Assembly (NCBI GenBank): GCA_041394705.1
Contig: JAWKHS010000006.1
Coordinates: forward strand, 310,001 to 374,000
Direction of reading: 5' to 3'
Origin: Vicinamibacterales bacterium
GTDB lineage: Bacteria; Acidobacteriota; Vicinamibacteria; Vicinamibacterales; UBA2999
Length of the DNA stretch: 64,000 nt
The notes beneath the pieces were generated by a model. That model did no database searches. It was not told the origin of the DNA and saw only the letters and a program-made list of their open reading frames with translations. Made by a program: the position numbers and the translations under genes. Below, in pieces: positions 34,225 to 42,781 of this stretch (its first letter is position 1; each line of letters begins with the position of its first letter).

Positions 34225-34243
34225 CGCGCCGTATGATACCGGC
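34225..34243. promoter_or_regulatory. 19-bp bidirectional promoter built on palindrome GTATGATAC
   Basis: GTATGATAC (34231-34239) is a perfect odd palindrome. Read on plus it gives TATGAT 6 nt before ATG 34244; on minus it gives TATCAT 8 nt before ATG 34224. The two start codons are only 19 bp apart, so one melted -10 could serve two leaderless transcripts, used alternately. Confidence 0.65.
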
Positions 34244-34993
34244 ATGCCGGCCACGACGATCGACGGAGTCATCGAGCAGCTGCAGGACGTGATCGACGAG
34301 TGCATCGCGACGGGGTCGCGGCTCGGCTACTTCGCCGCGCTCTACAAGCGCATGACGGAGGCCGTCCGCGCGGGCATCGCGGGCGGCGCCTTCGAAGACG
34401 GCGCGCGGATCGAACGCCTCGACGTCGCCTTCGCGAACCGGTACCTCGACACCCGCGCCCGAGTCGCGGCGGGTGAGTCCCCTGGCGTGTGCTGGCTGCA
34501 GGCCTACGACGCCGCCGGGAGCGCCTCGCACATCGTGCTGCAGCACCTGCTCATCGGCATCAACCCGCACATCATGATCGACCTGGGCGTGGCGGCGGCG
34601 CGCACGTGCCCGGGCGCCGCCCTCGCGGGGCTGGAAAAGGACTTCGGCACGATCAACGCCATCATCTACACCCTCATGCCGGTCGTGGACACCGAGCTCG
34701 ACGGGCTGTCGCCGGTGACCAAGGTGATCGACAGGGTGGTGGAGCCCCTGAAGGATCGGGCGATCTACGACGCGCTGGAGAAGGGCCGGGCCACGGCCTG
34801 GGCCTTCGCGCAGTCCCTGGCATTCCTCGAGCCGCCGGCGCAGGCCAGCCTGATCGGCGCGCGGGATCTCGAGATGCGGCTGGTCGGCGATCTCATCCTG
34901 GCGGACGGGCCGGTGGTGGATCTGATCCGGCGCCGCGAGAGCCAGGACGTCGCCGCGAACATCCGCGACCTGTCGGCCCCCGCCGCCGGCTGA
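34244..34993 (+). CDS. DUF5995 family protein
   Basis: The 249-residue, mostly helical protein shows the DUF5995 pattern: ATGSRLGYFAALYKRMT at about 22-38, FANRYLD, and SHIVLQHLLIGINPHIMIDLGVA (about 94-116). Conserved His and Asn residues are present but no named catalytic motif. The function is unknown. Its only strong contextual clue is the shared promoter with the MpaB-type oxygenase. Only 7 nt separate its stop from the convergent kinase gene. Confidence 0.8.
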   Translation: MPATTIDGVIEQLQDVIDECIATGSRLGYFAALYKRMTEAVRAGIAGGAFEDGARIERLDVAFANRYLDTRARVAAGESPGVCWLQAYDAAGSASHIVLQHLLIGINPHIMIDLGVAAARTCPGAALAGLEKDFGTINAIIYTLMPVVDTELDGLSPVTKVIDRVVEPLKDRAIYDALEKGRATAWAFAQSLAFLEPPAQASLIGARDLEMRLVGDLILADGPVVDLIRRRESQDVAANIRDLSAPAAG

Positions 34994-35000
34994 CGACGGC

Positions 35001-37619
35001 CTACTTCCCCCGGAATTCCGCGAACCAGTTCTGGACGACCGTGATGCGCGGCCGGGCCTGCGCGCGGTCGGCGTCGCGGAGCACGACGAACGTCTGCCCG
35101 TCCGGAGCGGGTGAGTAGCCGGCGGTGAGCCTCGCGTTCGACGTGGTCTCGGCGAAGAGCGCCGTCGGCGCCCCGGGCGGCACCCGCGCGCCCGGATCGA
35201 ACGGCACCGACAGGAGGTGCCCGGTCGCGTCCACGAAGAAGAGCTCGCGGCCGGCCGGGTTCCATTGCGGCTCCGCGCCGCTCGCCGGCGAGACCTGCCA
35301 CCGTGCCCGCGGTTCCCAATAGGCGGTGACGAAGACGTCGGGCCGCCCCGTCGCGGTCGTGCCGTAGGCCAGGAACCGTCCGTCCGGCGACACGCGCGGG
35401 CTGAAGTCGAAGCCCTCCGTCTGCGTCAGCAGCGTCTGCGTGGACGGCGTGTCGAGGGTCGTGCGCCAGATGTCGGTGCGGGTGCGCGGATCCAGGAGGA
35501 CGTGCGCCAGCGCCCGCCCATCGGGCGCGAAGCTCGCCATGCTGCCTCCGGGCACGACCACGCGCCGCTCGCCTGCGCCGTTGGCTTCGCCGAGGCAGAT
35601 GCCCCCCTCGCGGCTCGTCGCGCCGCAGCTGTAGACGAGTTGCCGGCTGGACGGATCCCAGGCCGGGTCGCCGCGGACGCCGTCGAACGTGAACTGCGTC
35701 GGCCGCCCGGACTCGACGTCGAAGATCCACACGTCGTCGTGCTCGGGCCCCTGGCGCACCACGGCGACACGGGTGCCGTCCGGCGACAGGGCGGGCTGAC
35801 GGAGGCCCCGGACCGGCTCGGAGATGTCGCGCACCGTGCGACCCGACCGGTCCACGAAGCTCAGGCGCTCCAGTCCCCAGAGCTCGTCGGTGACGAAGAC
35901 GAGCGTGCCGTCGCGGGCCAGGCTGGGCCTCAGTCCGCTCGCCGCGACGAGGAACGGCTCCCCCGTGGCCGTGAGCGTCGCCGCGTCCACCGGCACCGCC
36001 CAGACGCCGGGGTTCCGGTCGATGCGCTGGTACAGCAGGTGTCCGGTGTTCGAGTACACGGCGTGCCGGATGACCTGCGGCCTGGGGCCGAAGAGCCGCC
36101 GCCTGACGCCCCGCTCGAGCACGTCGATGGCGTACTGGCCGTCGGTGAGGTGGGAGACGACGAGCGTGCCGCGCAGGTCCGGAAGGGGGACGAGGTCGTG
36201 GAAGTCGCGCTCGCCAGGCTCCGGCGCCAGGACGAGACGGGCGTCACCACCCTGGGCCGGCACGTCGTAGATGGGCCCGTTGCCGGTCGTGAACGCGATC
36301 ACGCCGTCGGCCGACCATGCCAGCGCCCCGGCCTCGACGAAGGCGCCGGCGGCAGCCGTCACGGTCGCCGGGGCACCCGAGGACGCGGGGATACGCTTGA
36401 GCTCGGCGCCGACGACGAAGGCGAGCGATTCGCCGTCGGGCGACCAGGTTGGGGCGACCGCGCCGGCGGTCCCCTCGAGCGGGCGGGACTCGAGCTGGCT
36501 GAGCTCCCGGATCCAGAGGCGGCCCTCGCGCGGGTAGACGATGCGTCGGCCGTCCGGGGAGATGGACACGCCGGCTCCGGGGCCGCTCTCGCCGACATAA
36601 GTGCCAGGCATCTGGCCCAGCCCGTCCACCATCACCTCGAACTTGCGCAGGGCGCCGCCGGCAGCCGTGCCGGCGCGCCACCAGCCGGGCAGCAGCACCA
36701 CGGCCGCGGTGACGACGGCCAGGCCCCCGAGCACCACGAACATGGTCCGGTCCGGGCGCGGGCGCGCCGTGACAACGGCACCGGAGAGCGCCGCGCTCGT
36801 CTCGGCCTCGAAGCGGGCGTCGGCGACGTCGCGCAGCCGCTGCCGCGCGTCCTTCTGCAGGCACCGCTCCAGGGTCGTCCGGACGGCGGGCGGCATGTCG
36901 GCCGGCAGCCGGCCCCACTCCGGCTCGTCCTGCAGGATGGCCGTGATCGCGTCGGCCTCGGTGGGCCGCATGAACGGCGCGCGGCCGGTCAGCATCTCGA
37001 AGACCACGGAACCGAGGGCCCAGATGTCCACGCGGCGATCGAACGCGTGTCCCCGAAGCTGCTCGGGGCTCATGTAGCGGATGGTGCCGAGCAGGGTCCC
37101 GGTGCGCGTGTCGGCGTAGGCGGGCGAGCCGCTGGCGGTCGGATTGGCCTTCGCGAGCCCGAAATCCAGCACCTTGACGGCGCCGTCCGGACGGATCCGG
37201 ATGTTGGCGGGCTTCAGGTCTCGATGGATGACCCCGTGATCGTGGGCGAAGCTGAGGGCCTCGGCGACCCCCCGGGCGATCCGGAGCGCCTCGGCCGTGG
37301 GCAGCGGACCGCGGCGGCACCGGTCGGCGAGTGTCTCGCCCTCCACCAGCTCCATGACGATCGCCGGCCGATCCTCCCAGACCTCGATGCCGAAGACCGT
37401 GGCGATGCCCGGATGGTTCAGCGAGGCGAGGATCAACGCTTCCCGTTCGAGTCGGCCGGGCAGGTCCGGGTCGCGGGCGTGCTCGGGCAGCAGCACCTTG
37501 ATCGCCACGTGGCGCTGCAGCCTCGCGTCGAGCGCGCGATACACCTCGCCCATGCCGCCGGCGCCCAGTGTGTCCAGCACTTCGTACGAACCGATCCGAG
37601 AACCAGCGGGAAGGGGCAT
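35001..37619 (-). CDS. Serine/threonine protein kinase with TolB/PD40 beta-propeller
   Basis: The 872-residue protein has a Hanks-type kinase domain (about 11-270) with GAGGMGEVY, K41, HRDLKPANI (Asp134) and DFG at 152-154. One transmembrane helix follows at about 293-312. The C-terminal part (about 325-870) is a WD40-like propeller with repeated blades of the form SPDG(R/T). The kinase should face the cytoplasm and the propeller the periplasm. This architecture is very common in Acidobacteriota. A TATAAT box (37640-37635, minus) lies 15 nt before the ATG. Confidence 0.95.
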   Translation of the reverse strand: MPLPAGSRIGSYEVLDTLGAGGMGEVYRALDARLQRHVAIKVLLPEHARDPDLPGRLEREALILASLNHPGIATVFGIEVWEDRPAIVMELVEGETLADRCRRGPLPTAEALRIARGVAEALSFAHDHGVIHRDLKPANIRIRPDGAVKVLDFGLAKANPTASGSPAYADTRTGTLLGTIRYMSPEQLRGHAFDRRVDIWALGSVVFEMLTGRAPFMRPTEADAITAILQDEPEWGRLPADMPPAVRTTLERCLQKDARQRLRDVADARFEAETSAALSGAVVTARPRPDRTMFVVLGGLAVVTAAVVLLPGWWRAGTAAGGALRKFEVMVDGLGQMPGTYVGESGPGAGVSISPDGRRIVYPREGRLWIRELSQLESRPLEGTAGAVAPTWSPDGESLAFVVGAELKRIPASSGAPATVTAAAGAFVEAGALAWSADGVIAFTTGNGPIYDVPAQGGDARLVLAPEPGERDFHDLVPLPDLRGTLVVSHLTDGQYAIDVLERGVRRRLFGPRPQVIRHAVYSNTGHLLYQRIDRNPGVWAVPVDAATLTATGEPFLVAASGLRPSLARDGTLVFVTDELWGLERLSFVDRSGRTVRDISEPVRGLRQPALSPDGTRVAVVRQGPEHDDVWIFDVESGRPTQFTFDGVRGDPAWDPSSRQLVYSCGATSREGGICLGEANGAGERRVVVPGGSMASFAPDGRALAHVLLDPRTRTDIWRTTLDTPSTQTLLTQTEGFDFSPRVSPDGRFLAYGTTATGRPDVFVTAYWEPRARWQVSPASGAEPQWNPAGRELFFVDATGHLLSVPFDPGARVPPGAPTALFAETTSNARLTAGYSPAPDGQTFVVLRDADRAQARPRITVVQNWFAEFRGK

Positions 37620-37634
37620 CGACGAACGCTCCCG

Positions 37635-37657
37635 ATTATAGAGGTGCGCTCTATACT
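37635..37657. promoter_or_regulatory. Back-to-back -10 boxes of the kinase and kbl genes
   Basis: TATAAT on minus (37640-37635) and TATACT on plus (37652-37657) lie inside the 45-bp gap between divergent start codons 37619 and 37665. Each polymerase footprint would cover the other promoter, so the two should be used alternately. The kbl start codon is only 7 nt after its -10. Confidence 0.6.
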
Positions 37658-37664
37658 TGGGCGC

Positions 37665-38849
37665 ATGTCACGGCCCGATCCACTCGCGTTCCTCAACGAC
37701 GAACTCGCGGCGCTGAAGGCGCAGGGGCTCTACCGCACGCTGCGCGTGCTCGAGGGCGAAGCGCTGGCGCACGCGGTCTACGACCACCGATCGGTCGTGA
37801 ACCTCTCGTCGAACAACTACCTCGGGCTCACGACGCATCCACGGCTGCGCCAGGCGGCGCTGGACGCGGTCCGGGAGCTCGGCGTCGGATCGGGCGCCGT
37901 CCGGACCATCTCCGGCACGATGGCCCTGCACGTCGAGCTCGAGCGCCGCCTCGCGGCCTTCAAGAACGTCGAGGCGGTGGTGGTGTTCCAAAGCGGCTTC
38001 GCGGCCAACGCGGGTACGGTGTCCGCCGTCCTGTCGAAAGACGACGTCATCATCTCGGACAGCCTCAACCACGCCAGCATCATCGACGGCTGCAGGCTGA
38101 GCCGTGCGCCCATCAAGGTCTTCCCGCACAAGGACGTGGCGGCCGCGCGGGCGATCCTCCAGGACCTGCCCGCCTCCCAGCGCAAGCTCCTCATCACCGA
38201 CGGCGTCTTCTCGATGGACGGCGACCTGGGCCCCCTGCCGGCCTTGTGCGACCTGGCCGACGAGTTCGGCTGCATCATGATGGTGGACGACGCCCACGCC
38301 AGCGGCGTCTTCGGCCGCCAGGGCCGCGGCACGGTGGACCACTTCGGCTGTCACGGCCGCGTGGACATCCAGGTGGGCACGCTCTCGAAAGCCATCGGCG
38401 CGCTGGGCGGCTACGTGGCCGGCACCGGGGCCCTCATCGACTTCCTGCACCACCGGGCCCGTCCGTTCCTGTTCTCCACGTCCCATCCGCCGGCCGTCAC
38501 GGCCGCGTGCATCGCGGCGCTGGACGTCCTGGAGACCGAGCCGCAGTGGATGGAGCGCCTCTGGGAGAACACGCGCTTCTTCCAGGCGGGGCTGAAGGGC
38601 CTGGGCTTCAACACCGGACAGAGCGAGAGTCCGATCACGCCCGTCATCGTGGGCGAGGCGGCGCTCGCCATGAAGATGTCCGACCGCCTGTTCGTCGAGG
38701 GCGTCTTCGCGCAGGGAATCGGGTTCCCCACCGTCGCGCGCGATCAGGCTCGCCTGCGCACCATCGTCTCCGCGACGCACACCCGCGAGGACCTGCAGTT
38801 CGCGCTGGACATGTTCGCGAAGGTGGGCCGGGAGCTCGGCGTCATCTAG
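37665..38849 (+). CDS. kbl: Glycine C-acetyltransferase (KBL-like)
   Basis: The 394-residue alpha-oxoamine synthase has the PLP lysine K242 in GTLSKAIGALGGYVAG. Other marks are NLSSNNYLGL (46-55), GSGAVRTISGT (75-85) and MVDDAHASGVFG (206-217). It fits 2-amino-3-ketobutyrate CoA ligase, which splits aminoketobutyrate into glycine and acetyl-CoA; BioF is a close relative and cannot be fully excluded. No threonine dehydrogenase is obvious next to it, although an SDR lies three genes down. It heads an operon-like run ending at 42764. Confidence 0.88.
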   Translation: MSRPDPLAFLNDELAALKAQGLYRTLRVLEGEALAHAVYDHRSVVNLSSNNYLGLTTHPRLRQAALDAVRELGVGSGAVRTISGTMALHVELERRLAAFKNVEAVVVFQSGFAANAGTVSAVLSKDDVIISDSLNHASIIDGCRLSRAPIKVFPHKDVAAARAILQDLPASQRKLLITDGVFSMDGDLGPLPALCDLADEFGCIMMVDDAHASGVFGRQGRGTVDHFGCHGRVDIQVGTLSKAIGALGGYVAGTGALIDFLHHRARPFLFSTSHPPAVTAACIAALDVLETEPQWMERLWENTRFFQAGLKGLGFNTGQSESPITPVIVGEAALAMKMSDRLFVEGVFAQGIGFPTVARDQARLRTIVSATHTREDLQFALDMFAKVGRELGVI

Positions 38850-38863
38850 CGCGAGGAGCACCC

Positions 38864-39574
38864 GTGCGCATCGCCGACATGCACTGGCAGCAGGTGGAGG
38901 AGTACCTCCGCCACGACGACCGGGCCGTGCTGCCGCTGGGCAGCACCGAACAGCACGGGTACCTGCGGCTCACCGTGGACTGCATCCTGCCCGAGCGCGT
39001 CGCCCTCGACGCGGCAGAGCCGCTGGGCGTTCCGGTGTTCCCGGTCGTGCCCTACGGCGTCACGCCGTACTTCCGCGACTTCCCCGGCACGATCTCGCTT
39101 CGCGTCGAGACGCACCTGCGCGTGGTGGGCGACATCCTGGACGGGCTGGCGCACACGGGCTTCCGGCGCATCCTCATCGTCAACGGCCACGGCGGCAACA
39201 ACGCCGTGCAGCAGTTCGCGCTGGAATGGGCGGCGGACCGGCCGGCCTGCCGCGTCCTCTTCCACAACTGGTGGAACGCGCCGCGCACGTGGGCCAAGGT
39301 CCAGGCCATCGATCCCGTGGCGTCGCACGGGTCGTGGATGGAGAACTTCCCCTGGACCCGGCTGCCTGGCGTCGCCATGCCGGACGTCCCGCGCCCGATG
39401 GTCGACCTGGCGCGTGTCCGCGCGCTCGATCCCGCGGCGCTGAAGACCTACCTGGGCGACGGGAACTTCGGCGGGGCCTACCAGCGCCCCGACGAGGAGC
39501 TGCTCGCGCTGTGGCAGGTGGCCGTCGAGGAGACCCGCGCACTCCTCACGGGCTCGTGGGGCGGCGAGGCCTGA
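38864..39574 (+). CDS. Creatininase family protein
   Basis: The 236-residue protein has the creatininase fold motifs. LPLGSTEQHGYLRLTVD gives Glu, His and Asp metal ligands at about 25-41, NGHGGNN is at about 108-114, and a late Glu lies in QRPDEELL. Family members hydrolyse cyclic or linear amides, such as creatinine or formamidopyrimidine-type compounds. The substrate here is open. GTG at 38864 follows an AGGAG site, 14 nt after the kbl stop. No creatinase gene is present. Confidence 0.88.
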   Translation: MRIADMHWQQVEEYLRHDDRAVLPLGSTEQHGYLRLTVDCILPERVALDAAEPLGVPVFPVVPYGVTPYFRDFPGTISLRVETHLRVVGDILDGLAHTGFRRILIVNGHGGNNAVQQFALEWAADRPACRVLFHNWWNAPRTWAKVQAIDPVASHGSWMENFPWTRLPGVAMPDVPRPMVDLARVRALDPAALKTYLGDGNFGGAYQRPDEELLALWQVAVEETRALLTGSWGGEA

Positions 39575-39587
39575 GCCGGAGCGGGCG

Positions 39588-40607
39588 ATGCGGACGCTGG
39601 TCTGGGGTGCGGGAGCCATCGGCGGCACGCTCGGCGCGTATCTGGTGCGCGCCGGCCAGGACGTCACGTTCGTCGACGCGGCCGAGGACCACGTCGCCGC
39701 CATCACCGGACGCGGCCTGCGAGTCACCGGGCCCCTCGACGAGTTCACCGTGCGCGCCCCGGCGTTCACGCCGTCGGCGCTCTCAGGTACCTGGCCCGAA
39801 ATCGTGTTGGCGACCAAGGCGCACCACACGGGAGCGGCGGTCCGGGCGCTGGCGCCGCACCTGGCGCCCGACGGGCACGTCGTGTCCGCGCAGAACGGCC
39901 TGAACGAGTTGGCGATCGCGGAGGTCGTGGGCCAGGAGCGAACGGTCGGGGCCTTCGTGAACTTCGGCGCCGACTACCTCGAGCCCGGCGTCATTCACTT
40001 CGGGGGGCGGGGCGCGGTCGTCGTGGGCGAAATCGACGGACGGGTCACCCCTCGGGTGACGGCCATCCGCGACGCCTGGCGCCACTTCGACGAGCGCGCG
40101 ACGGCGACGCCCAACATCTGGGGCTACCTGTGGGGCAAGGAGGCGTACGGGGCAATGCTGTTCGCGACGGCGCTCTCGAACGAGTCCATCGCCGACGCGC
40201 TCGCCGAGGTCACGTACCGGCCGATCTACATCGCCCTGGCGCGCGAGATGCTGGCGGTGGCGGCCGCCCGGGGGGTGACCCCGGAGGCCTTCGACGGCTT
40301 CGATCCGAACGCCTACGCGCCGTCGGCGCCCGCCGGCGCCGCCGAGCGATCGCTCGACGCCCTGGTGGCGCACAACCGGCGGTCGGCCAAGACACACAGC
40401 GGGATCTGGCGCGACCTGGCCGTGCGCAAGCGGCCGACGGAGGTCGACGCGCAACTGGGCATCGTCGTCACGCTGGCGGCGGAGGTGGGCATTCCCACGC
40501 CCCTCACGGCGCGCCTCGTCGCGCTCATCCACGACATCGAACATGGAACCCGGCCGCTCGCGATCGAGAACCTCGACGTCCTGGCGGCGGCCCTCTCCGA
40601 ACCGTGA
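39588..40607 (+). CDS. Ketopantoate reductase-like (PanE/ApbA family) dehydrogenase
   Basis: The 339-residue protein has an N-terminal Rossmann motif (LVWGAGAIGGTLGAYL), KAHHTG at the nucleotide site and AQNGLNE. A helical C-terminal ApbA domain with SNESIADALAEV and SAKTHSGIWRDLAVRKRPTEVD follows. The KRPTEVD segment matches the PanE-family substrate loop. Its place in a catabolic-looking operon and the long C-terminus suggest a different 2-oxo acid than ketopantoate. Confidence 0.85.
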   Translation: MRTLVWGAGAIGGTLGAYLVRAGQDVTFVDAAEDHVAAITGRGLRVTGPLDEFTVRAPAFTPSALSGTWPEIVLATKAHHTGAAVRALAPHLAPDGHVVSAQNGLNELAIAEVVGQERTVGAFVNFGADYLEPGVIHFGGRGAVVVGEIDGRVTPRVTAIRDAWRHFDERATATPNIWGYLWGKEAYGAMLFATALSNESIADALAEVTYRPIYIALAREMLAVAAARGVTPEAFDGFDPNAYAPSAPAGAAERSLDALVAHNRRSAKTHSGIWRDLAVRKRPTEVDAQLGIVVTLAAEVGIPTPLTARLVALIHDIEHGTRPLAIENLDVLAAALSEP

Positions 40608-40614
40608 GTCCGGC

Positions 40615-41382
40615 ATGACCCTCGACTTCACCGGCAAGACCGTCGTCGTGACCGGCGCCGCGCACGGATTCGGCCGCGCGATCGGCCAGGCCTTCGCCAC
40701 GCGCGGGGCCACCGTGTGGGCGTGCGACGTCATCGACGAGGAAATTCGAGAAACGGAGTCACTCTGCCGCCGCGCGGGCGGCGCGTGTCACGGCCGTGTC
40801 GTCGACGTCCGCGACCGGGCGGCGGTCCACGCGCTCGTGGCGGACGCCGCGGCCGCGACAGGACGGGTGGACGTGCTCGTGAACAATGCCGGGGGCGTCC
40901 TCGGCCAGGTCGGCCGTCCGCTCGAGTCCGTGTCCGCCGAAGAGTGGCAGGCCATCTTCGACGTGAACGTGACGGGGGCCTTCTCCTGCGCGCAGGCGGT
41001 CGCTCCGGGCATGAAGGCCGCGGGCGCCGGCCGGATCGTGAACATCTCGAGCGGCGCTGGGCTGGGCGTCAGCCTGACGGGCATCCAGGCGTACGCCTCG
41101 GCGAAGGCGGCGCAGATCGGGCTCACGCGCCAGCTCGCGCACGAACTGGGCCCGTGGGGCATCACCGTGAACAACATCGCCCCCGGCTTCGTGCGCTCGA
41201 ATCCGACGACGGAGCGGCAGTGGCAGTCGTACGGCGAGGACGGCCAGCGGCAGCTCGTCGCGCGGATCGCGCTCAGGCGGCTCGGCACGCCCGAGGACAT
41301 CGCGCACGGCGTGCTCTTCTTCGCGTCCGAGTACGCGGGCTGGATCACGGGGCAGGTGCTCTCGATCGACGGCGGCAAGTGA
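40615..41382 (+). CDS. SDR family oxidoreductase
   Basis: The 255-residue classical SDR has TGAAHGFGRAIG (about 13-24), NNAGG, the catalytic Ser region NISSGAG, and YASAK (Tyr/Lys) before GQVLSIDGG at the end. It follows the PanE-like gene by 7 nt, and its stop overlaps the M20 start (TGATG). It probably oxidises a hydroxy intermediate of the same pathway. An L-threonine or hydroxy-acid substrate would fit kbl upstream, but this is inference. Confidence 0.9.
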   Translation: MTLDFTGKTVVVTGAAHGFGRAIGQAFATRGATVWACDVIDEEIRETESLCRRAGGACHGRVVDVRDRAAVHALVADAAAATGRVDVLVNNAGGVLGQVGRPLESVSAEEWQAIFDVNVTGAFSCAQAVAPGMKAAGAGRIVNISSGAGLGVSLTGIQAYASAKAAQIGLTRQLAHELGPWGITVNNIAPGFVRSNPTTERQWQSYGEDGQRQLVARIALRRLGTPEDIAHGVLFFASEYAGWITGQVLSIDGGK

Positions 41383-42764
41383 TGGCGCTCGACGACGTCC
41401 TGGCGCACCTGGCGGCGAACCGCGACCGCGTGCTCGCGTCGCTCCTGGAGTTCGCGGCCATTCCCAGCGTGAGCACCGATCCGGCGCACGCGGCCGACGT
41501 GGCGCGGGCCTCGCGATGGGTGGCCGATCGCATCGCGGCGGCCGGGCCGTTCGACGTGCGCGTCCGCCCCACGGGCGGGCATCCCGTCGTGTACGCGGAA
41601 TGGCTGCACGCGCCCGGCCGGCCGACGGTGCTCGTCTACGGCCACTACGACGTCCAGCCGCCCGACCCGCTGGAGAAGTGGAACACGCCGCCCTTCGCCC
41701 CCACCGTCGCCTCGGGTCGTATCTACGCACGCGGCATCTCGGACGACAAGGGGCCGATGCTGATCCCGATCGCCGTGGCCGAGGCGTTCTTCGCCGCGGC
41801 CGGCGGCCCTCCCGTGAACCTGAAGTTCCTGTTCGAGGGCGAGGAAGAGATCGGCAGCCGGCATCTCGAGGCCTTCGTGATCGCGCATCGCGATCACCTC
41901 GCCGCGGACGTCCTCGTCTCGGCCGACGGCGCCATGTGGCGCATCGACGAGCCGTCGCTGACGGTCGCCAGCCGCGGCCTCTGCGGATTGGAGCTGACGC
42001 TGACCGGCGCGGCGAAGGACCTGCATTCCGGCCGGCACGGCGGCGGCGTCGCCAATCCCCTGCACGGACTGGCGGCGCTGATTTCGTCACTGCACGACGC
42101 TGACGGCCGGGTCGCCGTGTCCGGATTCTACGACGAGGTCCGCGAGCTCTCGCCCGGCGATCGGGCCGACATCGCCGCGCTGCCGTACGACGAAGAGGCG
42201 TACTGCCGGCAGATCGGGGCCGCCGCGCTCGTCGGCGAACCCGGGTACTCCACGCTCGAGCGGCAGTGGACGCGGCCGACCCTCGAGATCAACGGGATGT
42301 GGGGCGGCTACCAGGGCCCAGGCCAGAAGACGGTGATTCCGGGCGAGGCGCACGCCAAGATCACGTGCCGGCTCGTGCCCGACCAGGATCCGGCGGCGAT
42401 TCTGAGCCGCGTGGCGCGGCACCTCGAATCGCACGTCCCACCAGGGACGCGGCTCTCGCTGCGGCTCTCGGACCACGGCGCGCGCGCCGCCTCGATCCCG
42501 ACCGACCACGTCGCGCTGCGGACGGCGGCCGACGCGCTCCAGGCCACCTACGGCGTCCGGCCCGCGTTCGTGCGAATGGGGGGCACGGTGCCGATCGCGG
42601 CGATCTTCCAGCGACATCTCGGGCTGGACGCCGTCTTCTTCTCGTTCTCCACGGCCGACGAGGACTTCCACGCACCGAACGAGTTCTTCCGCGTGCACCG
42701 CCTGCACGAGGGCCTGGAGGCGTGGGCCCGCTACTGGACGCTGCTCGGCGACGTGCCGGCCTAG
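41382..42764 (+). CDS. M20 family dipeptidase
   Basis: The 460-residue zinc peptidase has VLVYGHYDVQPPDPLEKW (His and Asp ligands), ARGISDDKGPM, LFEGEEEIGS (catalytic Glu pair) and a late FSTADEDFHAPNE with the last His. This matches the CNDP-like M20 dipeptidases, which are cytoplasmic and cut dipeptides. The ATG overlaps the SDR stop by one base. It ends the kbl operon and could supply amino acids to it. Confidence 0.93.
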   Translation: MALDDVLAHLAANRDRVLASLLEFAAIPSVSTDPAHAADVARASRWVADRIAAAGPFDVRVRPTGGHPVVYAEWLHAPGRPTVLVYGHYDVQPPDPLEKWNTPPFAPTVASGRIYARGISDDKGPMLIPIAVAEAFFAAAGGPPVNLKFLFEGEEEIGSRHLEAFVIAHRDHLAADVLVSADGAMWRIDEPSLTVASRGLCGLELTLTGAAKDLHSGRHGGGVANPLHGLAALISSLHDADGRVAVSGFYDEVRELSPGDRADIAALPYDEEAYCRQIGAAALVGEPGYSTLERQWTRPTLEINGMWGGYQGPGQKTVIPGEAHAKITCRLVPDQDPAAILSRVARHLESHVPPGTRLSLRLSDHGARAASIPTDHVALRTAADALQATYGVRPAFVRMGGTVPIAAIFQRHLGLDAVFFSFSTADEDFHAPNEFFRVHRLHEGLEAWARYWTLLGDVPA

Positions 42765-42781
42765 GGACGGCGGGCCCGCGG

